Below are positions 9,506 to 17,534 of a stretch of 64,000 nucleotides of DNA, piece by piece. Source of the DNA: Photobacterium proteolyticum (lineage in GTDB: Bacteria; Pseudomonadota; Gammaproteobacteria; Enterobacterales; Vibrionaceae); NCBI RefSeq assembly GCF_001939735.1, contig NZ_MJIL01000098.1:178-64177 (forward strand), given 5' to 3'. Within the stretch, counting starts at the first letter, position 1, and each line of letters starts with the position of its first letter. The notes below the pieces were generated by a model, which saw nothing but the letters and a program-made list of their open reading frames with translations, did not search any database and was not told where the DNA came from. Both the position numbers and the translations under genes were made by a program.

Positions 9506-10795
9506 TTGTTTGACCGTTATGAAGCCGGTGAGCAGGCTATTCTTGTTCATATCAACTTCACGCAAGAAGGGGAATGGGAAGACTTAAGCGAATGCGAAAT
9601 GCTGGTCTCCTCTGCGGGAGTTAATACGCTACGTGTAGTCACAGGTAGTCGTAAAACTCCCCACCCTAAGTATTACGTGGGAGAAGGTAAAGCACAGGAA
9701 ATTGCCGAAGCGGTTCGGGCTGAAGAAGCCGAGATCGTGATATTCAACCACTCCCTCTCTCCAGCGCAAGAGCGTAATCTGGAGCAGATTTGTAAATGCA
9801 GAGTATTAGACCGTACTGGCCTGATCCTGGATATTTTTGCCCAGCGTGCACGTACCCATGAGGGTAAATTGCAGGTTGAGCTTGCTCAGTTACGTCATAT
9901 CTCCACTCGATTGATCCGCGGTTGGACCCACCTTGAACGACAGAAGGGTGGTATCGGTTTGCGTGGTCCGGGTGAAACTCAGCTGGAAACGGATCGCCGT
10001 TTACTACGAGACCGTATCAAAACTATTTTACGTAGATTGGAAAAGGTATCGAAGCAGCGCGATCAGGGGCGCAGAGCCAGAAATCGGGCTGAAATACCGA
10101 CCATCTCGCTGGTGGGTTATACCAATGCGGGAAAATCGACGTTATTTAACCGAGTTACAGATGCCGGGGTTTATGCCGCTGACCAGCTGTTTGCGACCTT
10201 GGACCCAACCCTGCGCAAGATTGACGTTGCCGATGTCGGCACATCGATTCTGGCCGACACGGTTGGGTTTATTCGCCACTTGCCCCATGACCTGGTGGCT
10301 GCGTTTAAGGCAACATTGAAAGAAACCCAGGATGCAAGTTTGCTGTTGCATGTGGTGGATGCCAGTGACGAGCGTTTTCGCGAAAACATTGATGCGGTGA
10401 ACAATGTGCTCGATGAAATCGATGCCGGTGAAGTCCCTGTCCTGATTGTCATGAATAAGATCGACAATCTGGAAGGTGCCGAACCGCGTATTGAGCGAGA
10501 TGAAGACGGGAGCCCCCGTCGGGTTTGGGTTTCGGCGATTGAAGGACAGGGCATTGACCTGTTGTTCGAGGCGCTGACTGAACGTTTGTCTGGCACTATG
10601 GTGAAACATACGCTGTGTCTGCCGCCATATCTGATTGGCCGGTACCGCAGTAAGTTTTACCAGCTTGGGTGTATTTTGCATGAAGAATATGAGTCTGATG
10701 GCAGCCTGACGATTGATATTCGATTACCGTTGGCTGAGTGGTCTCGGTTACAAAAAAGAGAAAGTACTTCGTTAGATGACTTTATCGTTGCTTAA
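9506..10795 (+). CDS. hflX: ribosome-associated GTPase HflX
   Basis: GTPase that binds the 50S subunit and rescues stalled ribosomes under stress. An N-terminal HflX domain (about 20-195, with GGIGLRGPGETQLETDRR) precedes a G domain with GYTNAGKSTLFN (G1), DTVGFI (G3) and MNKID (G4). The start is an unusual TTG, encoding the first residue of LFDRYEAGEQ, with AAGGAG placed 8 nt before it; no ATG fits the family N terminus. It has 429 residues and sits between hfq and hflK. Confidence 0.95.
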   Translation: MFDRYEAGEQAILVHINFTQEGEWEDLSECEMLVSSAGVNTLRVVTGSRKTPHPKYYVGEGKAQEIAEAVRAEEAEIVIFNHSLSPAQERNLEQICKCRVLDRTGLILDIFAQRARTHEGKLQVELAQLRHISTRLIRGWTHLERQKGGIGLRGPGETQLETDRRLLRDRIKTILRRLEKVSKQRDQGRRARNRAEIPTISLVGYTNAGKSTLFNRVTDAGVYAADQLFATLDPTLRKIDVADVGTSILADTVGFIRHLPHDLVAAFKATLKETQDASLLLHVVDASDERFRENIDAVNNVLDEIDAGEVPVLIVMNKIDNLEGAEPRIERDEDGSPRRVWVSAIEGQGIDLLFEALTERLSGTMVKHTLCLPPYLIGRYRSKFYQLGCILHEEYESDGSLTIDIRLPLAEWSRLQKRESTSLDDFIVA

Positions 10796-10852
10796 TGGAC
10801 TGCTAGAGTAATAAGAAAAACTGTCGTCATATCATATTGATGGAGTTCTATA

Positions 10853-12013
10853 ATGGCGTGGAATGAGCCTGGTAACAACGGCGGCCGTGATAAAGACCCT
10901 TGGGGGAATAATAATCGCGGCGGTCGTGATCAAGGTCCACCGGATCTCGATGAAGTTTTTTCAAAACTAAGTCGTAAGTTCGGTGGCATTTTTGGGAATA
11001 AGAAAGGGCCTTCGGCTGGTGGCAGTGCTGCCGGTCTAGGGGCGATTGCGGTACTCGCGACTGCAGTATGGGGATTCTCGGGTTTCTATACCATTGGTGA
11101 AGCGGAACGAGGCGTAGTACTGCGCTTTGGTAAGTTTTACGAGATGGTTGATCCGGGTCTGAACTGGAAGCCGACGTTTATTGACGAAGTGACACCGGTC
11201 AACGTTCAGGCTATCCGTTCTCTGCGTAGCTCCGGCCTTATGCTGACCAAAGACGAAAACGTACTGAAAGTTGAAATGGATGTTCAGTACCGTGTGTCAG
11301 ATGCCAACAAGTATCTGTTTAGCGTGACCAACGCCGATGACAGTCTGCGTCAGGCTACCGATTCAGCACTGCGTGCGGTAATTGGTGACTCGGCGATGGA
11401 TGAGGCATTGACGACGGGCCGTCAGACTATTCGTGCCAACACCCAGGAAGCGATCGACAAGATTATCCAGACCTATGATATGGGTATCTTCGTTGTCGAT
11501 GTGAACTTCCAGTCAGCGCGTCCGCCGGAAGCGGTAAAAGATGCGTTTGATGACGCTATCGCCGCGCGAGAAGATGAAGAACGTTTCGTTCGTGAAGCCG
11601 AAGCTTACAGCAATGATATCTTGCCGAAAGCAACCGGTCGTGCGGAGCGTCTGAAGAAGGAAGCTGAAGGTTATTCTGAGAAGGCCATCAACGGTGCGCT
11701 CGGTGAAGTGGCACAGTTTGAGAAGCTACTTCCAGAGTACCAGGCTGCCCAGGAAGTAACCCGTAACCGTCTGTATCTGGAAACGATGGAACGCGTATAC
11801 GGCAATACCAGCAAGGTCATGGTTGATTCCAACTCCAGCGGCAACTTGTTGTACCTGCCGTTGGACAAACTGATTAACCCGTCTGAGCAGGGCAGTAAGC
11901 CTAAGAGCAGCACATCAAGCGGCTCCTATGGTATTGAGCTTGAGAAAGTTGAAACAACAGCCCCTGTATCCACGGCTCCGCGTGGCGATACTGGCCGTCA
12001 AGGGAGATATTAA
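10853..12013 (+). CDS. hflK: FtsH protease modulator HflK
   Basis: SPFH/prohibitin-family membrane protein that with HflC forms a large periplasmic cage around FtsH. A glycine- and asparagine-rich cytoplasmic N terminus is followed by one transmembrane helix (about residues 62-82), the SPFH domain and a long C-terminal helix. It has 386 residues. Only 2 nt separate its stop from hflC, so the two are surely co-translated. Confidence 0.96.
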   Translation: MAWNEPGNNGGRDKDPWGNNNRGGRDQGPPDLDEVFSKLSRKFGGIFGNKKGPSAGGSAAGLGAIAVLATAVWGFSGFYTIGEAERGVVLRFGKFYEMVDPGLNWKPTFIDEVTPVNVQAIRSLRSSGLMLTKDENVLKVEMDVQYRVSDANKYLFSVTNADDSLRQATDSALRAVIGDSAMDEALTTGRQTIRANTQEAIDKIIQTYDMGIFVVDVNFQSARPPEAVKDAFDDAIAAREDEERFVREAEAYSNDILPKATGRAERLKKEAEGYSEKAINGALGEVAQFEKLLPEYQAAQEVTRNRLYLETMERVYGNTSKVMVDSNSSGNLLYLPLDKLINPSEQGSKPKSSTSSGSYGIELEKVETTAPVSTAPRGDTGRQGRY

Positions 12014-12015
12014 TT

Positions 12016-13002
12016 ATGCGTAAGTTAATGATCCCAGTGATTGTCATCTTTATTGCTGCGCTGCTGATGTCGATGTTCATCGTACAGGAAGGCGAGCGCG
12101 GTATTGTGGTTCGGTTTGGCCGGATCCTGAAAGACAACAATACTGAAATTGCACGTATTTACGAACCGGGTCTGCACTTCAAGGTGCCGGTATTCGACCG
12201 TGTCCGTATGCTTGATGCTCGTATCCAGACTATGGATGACCAGGCCGACCGTTTCGTCACGTCAGAGAAAAAAGACGTGATCATCGATACCTATGTCAAA
12301 TGGCGTATCGAAGATTTCGGTCAGTACTACCTGACAACCGGTGGCGGTGATGCTTCAACGGCAGAAGCGCTACTGAAACGTAAAGTGGTTGATAGCCTGC
12401 GTTCTGAAATTGGTTCGCGTGAGATCAAGCAAATCGTTTCTGGCCCGGATCGTGGAACGCCTGTTGTAGCTTCTGATGAAGACGATGCTCCGGCAACAGA
12501 GATTGTTGCCGAGATCGCTCCTCGTAAAGAGGTGGAAGGCCAGCGTGATCAAATCATGGCTAATGTACTGGCTGACATCAAGATAAGCGCAATGAAAGAC
12601 TTGGGTGTTGACGTAGTTGACTTCCGTATGAAGAAAATCAACCTGCCTGATGAAATCAGTGAGTCTATCTACCGTCGTATGCGTGCCGAGCGTGAGTCTG
12701 TTGCGCGTAAGCACCGCTCTCAAGGTCGTGAGAAAGCGGAAGTTATCCGCGCCCAGTCTGAGCTGGAAGTGGCGAAAATCCTGGCTGAAGCTGATCGTCA
12801 GGCACGTGTTGTACGCGGTACGGCTGATGCAAAAACGGCAGAGATTTACTCTTCAGCGTTTAACAAGGATCCGGAGTTCTATAACTTCCTGCGTTCTTTG
12901 AAAGCGTATGAGAACAGCTTCAATTCGAAGAACGATATCTTGGTGGTTGATCCAAATACTGACTTCTTCAAGTACATGAAAGAATCAAGCGGCACTAACT
13001 AA
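12016..13002 (+). CDS. hflC: FtsH protease modulator HflC
   Basis: Partner of HflK in the HflKC-FtsH complex. An N-terminal signal-anchor (about residues 4-20) is followed by an SPFH domain with GERGIVVRFGR and a coiled C-terminal region rich in Ala, Glu and Arg. It has 328 residues. An insertion with SDEDDAPATE near residues 154-168 is acidic and presumably a surface loop. A strong terminator follows 18 nt after the stop and ends the operon. Confidence 0.96.
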   Translation: MRKLMIPVIVIFIAALLMSMFIVQEGERGIVVRFGRILKDNNTEIARIYEPGLHFKVPVFDRVRMLDARIQTMDDQADRFVTSEKKDVIIDTYVKWRIEDFGQYYLTTGGGDASTAEALLKRKVVDSLRSEIGSREIKQIVSGPDRGTPVVASDEDDAPATEIVAEIAPRKEVEGQRDQIMANVLADIKISAMKDLGVDVVDFRMKKINLPDEISESIYRRMRAERESVARKHRSQGREKAEVIRAQSELEVAKILAEADRQARVVRGTADAKTAEIYSSAFNKDPEFYNFLRSLKAYENSFNSKNDILVVDPNTDFFKYMKESSGTN

Positions 13003-13020
13003 GCCGATACTGATAAGCAG

Positions 13021-13052
13021 AAAGACAAGGCCTCGGCCTTGTCTTTTTTTTT
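13021..13052 (+). terminator. rho-independent terminator after hflC
   Basis: A perfect 12-bp stem AAAGACAAGGCC/GGCCTTGTCTTT with a 2-nt loop runs straight into a T tract. Confidence 0.93.
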
Positions 13053-13088
13053 GCCGTTGGAACAGAATGCAATATTAAGGTCGTGATC

Positions 13089-13283
13089 ATGAGTAAAGCA
13101 ATTTGGTTGGCTTTGGGGTTAGTGTTGGTTTTTGAAGGACTTGGACCGTTACTGGCACCAAGGGGGTGGCGAGAGATGGTTAGTCAGCTAAGCCAGCAGA
13201 ATGACAACACCCTGCGTCGGATCGGCGGTTGCCTGGTCGTCGCCGGCAGTGTGATTGCCTACATGATGTACACTAGTATGTAA
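13089..13283 (+). CDS. yjeT: DUF2065 inner-membrane protein (YjeT)
   Basis: A 64-residue membrane protein of the DUF2065 family with helices at about residues 4-20 and 46-62, and the family's LEGLGP-like signature, here FEGLGPLLAP. Its role is unknown, but it lies between hflC and purA in many gammaproteobacteria. An AAGG element at 13077-13080 favours the ATG at 13089 over the GTG two codons upstream. Here it is separated from hflC by a terminator, so it is probably expressed on its own or with purA. Confidence 0.88.
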   Translation: MSKAIWLALGLVLVFEGLGPLLAPRGWREMVSQLSQQNDNTLRRIGGCLVVAGSVIAYMMYTSM

Positions 13284-13405
13284 ATTGCCCTAGCATGCAA
13301 CCGTGACAGTGTTCTTGCAGAAATAGCCGCTACGGTTAAAAAATGACTGCAAGGCGCTCTTTAAGGTGCTAGAATCCCTTTTTAACTACTGATAGACGAA
13401 GAAAG

Positions 13406-14722
13406 ATGGCAAATAATGTAGTCGTTCTTGGCACCCAATGGGGTGACGAAGGTAAGGGTAAGATCGTTGATCTTTTGACCGAAGATGCAAAGTATGTAGT
13501 CCGCTACCAAGGTGGCCACAATGCAGGTCACACTCTTGTCATTGACGGTGAAAAAACTGTCCTTCACCTGATCCCATCAGGTATCCTGCGTGACAACGTT
13601 AAATGCATCATCGGTAACGGTGTTGTACTTTCTCCAGATGCTCTGATGAAAGAAATGGGCCCGCTAGAAGAGCGTGGTATTCCTGTTCGTGAACGTCTGT
13701 TCCTGTCAGAAGCTTGTCCGCTAATCCTTCCATACCACATCGCACTAGACCAGGCTCGTGAAATCGCTCGCGGTAAAAAAGCGATTGGTACAACAGGTCG
13801 TGGTATCGGTCCTGCTTACGAAGATAAAGTTGCTCGTCGCGGCCTACGTGTTGGCGATCTGTTCGACAAAGAAGCGTTTGCCGAGAAGCTTAAAGAAGTT
13901 ATGGCTTACCACAACTTCCAGCTTGAGCATTACTACAATGCCGAGCCAGTAAGCTACGAAGAAGTGTTGGAAACTATCATGGGTCAGGCTGACGTACTGA
14001 CTGCGATGGTTATCGATGTGACCAAAGAGCTTGATGACGCGCGTCTGCGTGGCGACAAGATCATGTTCGAAGGTGCACAAGGTACGCTGCTGGACATCGA
14101 CCACGGTACTTACCCGTATGTAACCTCTTCTAACACAACGGCTGGTGGTGTTGCTGCAGGTTCTGGTTTTGGTCCTCGTCACCTGGGTTACATCCTGGGT
14201 ATCGCGAAAGCATACTGCACACGTGTTGGTGCTGGTCCATTCCCGACTGAGCTATACGACGGTCAAGACAAGCAAGATCCTGTTGGTAAGCACCTAGGTG
14301 AAGTCGGTAACGAGTTTGGCGCAACGACAGGTCGTCTACGTCGTACTGGTTGGTTTGATGCGGTGGCTATGCGTCGTGCAATTCAGATCAACTCAATCTC
14401 AGGTTTCTGCCTAACTAAGCTAGACGTATTGGATGGCCTGAAAGAAATCAAAATCTGTACTGGCTACAAGACTAAAGATGGCGAGCTTCTGGAAGTGTCC
14501 CCAATGGCGGCTGACGCTTACGAAGATCTAGAGCTAATCTACGAAACTATGCCTGGTTGGTCTGAAAACACATTTGGTGCTAAGTCACTGGATGCGCTTC
14601 CACAGGCGGCTCTTGATTACATCGCGCGTATCGAAGAGCTAACGGGTGTGCCAATCGACATTATCTCGACTGGTCCGGACCGTAACGAGACTATCATCAA
14701 GGTTCACCCATACGGTGAATAA
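13406..14722 (+). CDS. purA: adenylosuccinate synthetase PurA
   Basis: Makes adenylosuccinate from IMP, aspartate and GTP, the first committed step to AMP. The WGDEGKGKIVDLL P loop (about residues 12-24), the GGHNAGHT IMP loop and the GTTGRGIGPAYEDK segment are all intact. It has 438 residues, slightly longer than E. coli at 432. It stands alone between yjeT and motX with its own terminator. Confidence 0.98.
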   Translation: MANNVVVLGTQWGDEGKGKIVDLLTEDAKYVVRYQGGHNAGHTLVIDGEKTVLHLIPSGILRDNVKCIIGNGVVLSPDALMKEMGPLEERGIPVRERLFLSEACPLILPYHIALDQAREIARGKKAIGTTGRGIGPAYEDKVARRGLRVGDLFDKEAFAEKLKEVMAYHNFQLEHYYNAEPVSYEEVLETIMGQADVLTAMVIDVTKELDDARLRGDKIMFEGAQGTLLDIDHGTYPYVTSSNTTAGGVAAGSGFGPRHLGYILGIAKAYCTRVGAGPFPTELYDGQDKQDPVGKHLGEVGNEFGATTGRLRRTGWFDAVAMRRAIQINSISGFCLTKLDVLDGLKEIKICTGYKTKDGELLEVSPMAADAYEDLELIYETMPGWSENTFGAKSLDALPQAALDYIARIEELTGVPIDIISTGPDRNETIIKVHPYGE

Positions 14723-14750
14723 TCATCGCTTCTGATGATCGGATGGATAA

Positions 14751-14777
14751 AAACCAACCCTGAGGGGTTGGTTTTTT
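14751..14777 (+). terminator. rho-independent terminator after purA
   Basis: AAACCAACCC pairs with GGGGTTGGTTT around a 3-4-nt loop, followed by a run of seven or more T. Confidence 0.9.
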
Positions 14778-14974
14778 TATGCCTGCGAGTTGGGGGAACG
14801 GCGATATTCGCTTACTATGGATCTTGCTCCCAATATTCGCCGCTACCTGTTGCGTCAATTTTCCTACTGTGTAAAGAATTCAAGCGGCAAAAAATTGCCG
14901 TTTTTCTGATAAAGAGGTTAAAGTCTGACTGACTCTTGCCGATAAGGTATCTACGGTTCAACAGAGACTAGTAA

Positions 14975-15601
14975 ATGAAACTGCAAGCCCTGCTTCTTTC
15001 CACATTGCTGACAGCGACACCCGCCTATGCATTAGAAGATGTAGGTGAGGCAGTTCCTGTGTATACCGAGTCAGACCTGATCCGTATGTTTGACGCCAAC
15101 AGCCACCTTCAGCAGGTAAAAGCCGATGATTGTCAGTTGCTTCAGGATATTGAAGCACGTGCGGTCCGGGTTGAATCTCCGGCTTACCAGTTCTTATATG
15201 GTGACATGCTGGCATGGGGGGTTTGTGTTGATCGTGATGTCGAGACGGGCATCTATTACATGCAGTCTGCAGCTCACCAGGGATCCCCGGCAGCACTGGA
15301 GCAGTTGGGACGTTACTACGCGACGGGAACGCTGGTTCAGCAAGATAGGGAGCGAGCGATTCCTTACTTGCGTGAAGCGGCATCCATGGGCAATGTCGAT
15401 GCCCGTATCCAGCTGGCCGAATTGCTCCTCAGCAACTACGGCAGCCCGCTGGATTTTGAGGATGCCTATCGCTGGCTGTATAACACGGTGACGGCTAGCC
15501 GCAAGACCCACAGTAAAATCACAAGTTTACGTCGTAGCCTGGAAAACCGCATGCCGGGCAATGTGATTGCGCGGGCGAAGCGTCGCGATACCTTCTGGTA
15601 G
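14975..15601 (+). CDS. motX: sodium-driven flagellar motor protein MotX
   Basis: Periplasmic T-ring component of the Na+-driven polar flagellar motor; with MotY it anchors the PomAB stator. A signal peptide (cleaved after TPAYA) is followed by LEDVGEAVPVY, the conserved MotX N terminus, then Sel1-type helical repeats (about residues 70-165, e.g. YGDMLAWGVC and LGRYYATGTLV) and the RRDTFW C terminus. It has 208 residues. The position after purA is the Vibrio one and is a good taxonomic marker. Confidence 0.93.
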   Translation: MKLQALLLSTLLTATPAYALEDVGEAVPVYTESDLIRMFDANSHLQQVKADDCQLLQDIEARAVRVESPAYQFLYGDMLAWGVCVDRDVETGIYYMQSAAHQGSPAALEQLGRYYATGTLVQQDRERAIPYLREAASMGNVDARIQLAELLLSNYGSPLDFEDAYRWLYNTVTASRKTHSKITSLRRSLENRMPGNVIARAKRRDTFW

Positions 15602-15626
15602 AGCACGTTATTATGATGAACATATG

Positions 15627-15652
15627 AAAGAGAGGCCCTTGGGCCTCTCTTT
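15627..15652. terminator. bidirectional terminator between motX and hmp
   Basis: AAAGAGAGGCCC/GGGCCTCTCTTT, 12-bp perfect stem with a TT loop. T runs flank both sides, so it can serve the convergent genes motX and hmp. Confidence 0.88.
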
Positions 15653-15679
15653 TCGCATCTGCTCTTGTTCTGGCTTACC

Positions 15680-16864
15680 TTACAGCACTTTATGAGGACC
15701 GAAGCATTCGTAGTGAATATGATCTTCGCTGATCCCCATGTTGATCAACTGCTTGCCGATATGCTGCATAAAGCCGACCGGTCCGCAGAAATAGTAATGC
15801 ATCCCCGGTGCCGTCAGGCTGTCTTTAAGGCTACCCAGATCCATCAGGCCCTGATGCTGGTAGTCTTCTGTTGGACGGTCAGACGTAAGTGGTTTGCGAT
15901 ACCAGGTGTTGACAGAAATATGCTCGTGCTGATCGGCAATCGTACGCACCTGCTCTTTGAAGGCATGCTGAGCACCGTTTTCGGCCGCGTGCAGCCAGTG
16001 CACCTCGGCCTGATGGCCGGTGAGGGTTTCTAACATTGACAGCGTCGGCGTCAGGCCGACACCGGCTGAAATCAGGACGACAGGCGTTGTCGGTTCAACT
16101 TCCAGGAAAAAGTCTCCGGCGGGGGCGGCAAGTGCAACTTTGTCGCCGACTGAAAGGGTATCGTGCAGGTAGCCAGAGACCTTGCCGCCGTCTTCGCGCT
16201 TGACGGAGATACGGTAGCTGTCTTGGCGTGGTGCACTCGACAGGCTGTACTGGCGGATCTCCTGGTGCTCGAAGTCGTCAGGTTTGAGGTAAATCCCCAG
16301 ATATTGTCCCGGTTTGAAGGGGGCAACAGGGCCGCCATCGACCGGTTTAAAGGTGAAGCTGGTGATCACATCGCTTTCTTTGCGCTTGTCGACCACCTCA
16401 AACTGACGGGTACCGCGCCAGCCCCCATTTTTGCTTTCGTTTTCTTGGTAGATTTCTTCTTCGCGCTTGATGAAGACATCTGCTAAAACGCCGTAGGCTT
16501 CAGCCCAGGCATCGATTACCTCCTGGCCCGGGGAAAATAGCTCGTCAATGGTCGCCAGCAAGTGGCCGCCGACAATGGCATATTGCTCGGCAGTGATCAT
16601 AAAGCTGGTGTGCTTGTGGGCAATTTTCTCGACTGCCGGTAACAAAGCCGCCAGATTGTCGATGTTGTTGGCGTAACCGCAGATAGCGTTGAACAGGGCT
16701 TCGCGCTGATCGCCGTTTCGCTGGTTACTCATGTTGAAAATATCTTTCAGCTCAGGGTTATGGCTGAACATTCGCTGGTAGAAGTGGGCCGTGAGCGACG
16801 GACCGGTTTGGGCAAGCAACGGAGCAGTTGCTTTAACTGTATCGATGGTTTTTTGACTTATCAT
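15680..16864 (-). CDS. hmp: nitric oxide dioxygenase (flavohemoglobin) Hmp
   Basis: Oxidises NO to nitrate with O2 and NAD(P)H, protecting the cell from nitrosative stress. The globin domain (about 1-140) starts MISQKTIDTVKATAPLL and has the HKHTSF proximal-histidine region. Then come an FAD domain with RQYSLSSAP (about 205-213) and an NAD domain with LISAGVGLTPTLSML. It has 394 residues, the typical length. It is divergent from its likely repressor gene nsrR, and two NsrR-like operators lie in the 114-nt gap. Confidence 0.97.
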   Translation of the reverse strand: MISQKTIDTVKATAPLLAQTGPSLTAHFYQRMFSHNPELKDIFNMSNQRNGDQREALFNAICGYANNIDNLAALLPAVEKIAHKHTSFMITAEQYAIVGGHLLATIDELFSPGQEVIDAWAEAYGVLADVFIKREEEIYQENESKNGGWRGTRQFEVVDKRKESDVITSFTFKPVDGGPVAPFKPGQYLGIYLKPDDFEHQEIRQYSLSSAPRQDSYRISVKREDGGKVSGYLHDTLSVGDKVALAAPAGDFFLEVEPTTPVVLISAGVGLTPTLSMLETLTGHQAEVHWLHAAENGAQHAFKEQVRTIADQHEHISVNTWYRKPLTSDRPTEDYQHQGLMDLGSLKDSLTAPGMHYYFCGPVGFMQHIGKQLINMGISEDHIHYECFGPHKVL

Positions 16865-16888
16865 GACTTATTTTACTTTCTCACATTA

Positions 16889-16936
16889 AAGTTATATTTA
16901 TAATGCATCTTATAAGTTGTATCTGATCTGTATCTT
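16889..16936. promoter_or_regulatory. two NsrR-type operators between hmp and nsrR
   Basis: Two 23-bp 11-1-11 inverted repeats of NsrR type, 16889-16911 (AAGTTATATTT n ATAATGCATCTT-like halves) and 16914-16936 (AAGTTGTATCT n GATCTGTATCTT-like halves), begin with AAG and end with CTT as in the NsrR consensus. They fill most of the divergent promoter region. NO damage to the NsrR cluster should release repression of both genes. Confidence 0.65.
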
Positions 16937-16978
16937 TTAGTCAATAACCAGACTAAAATGGCGGCAGGAGGAGTTATT

Positions 16979-17410
16979 GTGCAGTTAACAAGTTTTACCG
17001 ATTATGGCCTGCGGGCCCTGATATACTTGGCAACGTTACCGGAAGGTGAGCTGGCCAGTATCTCTAAAGTGACCGAAATATATAGTGTGTCACGCAACCA
17101 TATGGTCAAAATCATTAATAGATTGGGCCAGCTGGGCTATGTCGAAACCGTGCGGGGCAAAAATGGCGGTATTCGCCTGGGTATGCCTGCGGACCAGATA
17201 GTCCTCGGCGATGTGGTGCGTGCGATTGAACCGTTGCAGATCGTCAATTGTAGTGAAGACTTTTGCCACATTACACCGGCATGTCGCCTAAAAGGGATCC
17301 TCGATTCCGCGAGGCTGGCATTTTTGGCCGAGCTTGACAGACATACCCTGGCAAGCCTGATTTCGGATAACCCGCCACTGCGTGTATTGTTGGATCGCCC
17401 TGTCGCATAA
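16979..17410 (+). CDS. nsrR: NO-sensitive Rrf2-family repressor NsrR
   Basis: Iron-sulfur transcription repressor of NO-detoxification genes. The winged helix-turn-helix (about 1-60) carries SRNHMVKIINRL, the NsrR recognition helix, and C91, C96 and C102 ligate the cluster, at the same positions as in E. coli. The GTG start at 16979, preceded by AGGAGGAG, gives 143 residues beginning MQLTSFTDYGLRALIY; an ATG 21 nt upstream would add residues not found in the family. It is followed by rnr, as in E. coli. Confidence 0.96.
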   Translation: MQLTSFTDYGLRALIYLATLPEGELASISKVTEIYSVSRNHMVKIINRLGQLGYVETVRGKNGGIRLGMPADQIVLGDVVRAIEPLQIVNCSEDFCHITPACRLKGILDSARLAFLAELDRHTLASLISDNPPLRVLLDRPVA

Positions 17411-17534
17411 TCGTACAGCCAATCAATAACTTCTAAATTTTTTCAGTGGAGCAAAGAAATTGAACTTTGCTCCCGTCTGTTCACCTATGGCCCGGATATA
17501 CTATGGTTATATCTTCGCCAATATGGATCTGCTT

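Noticed and set aside
14735..14932. 65-codon frame after purA
   Set aside because: It overlaps the purA terminator and has no ribosome site or family pattern.
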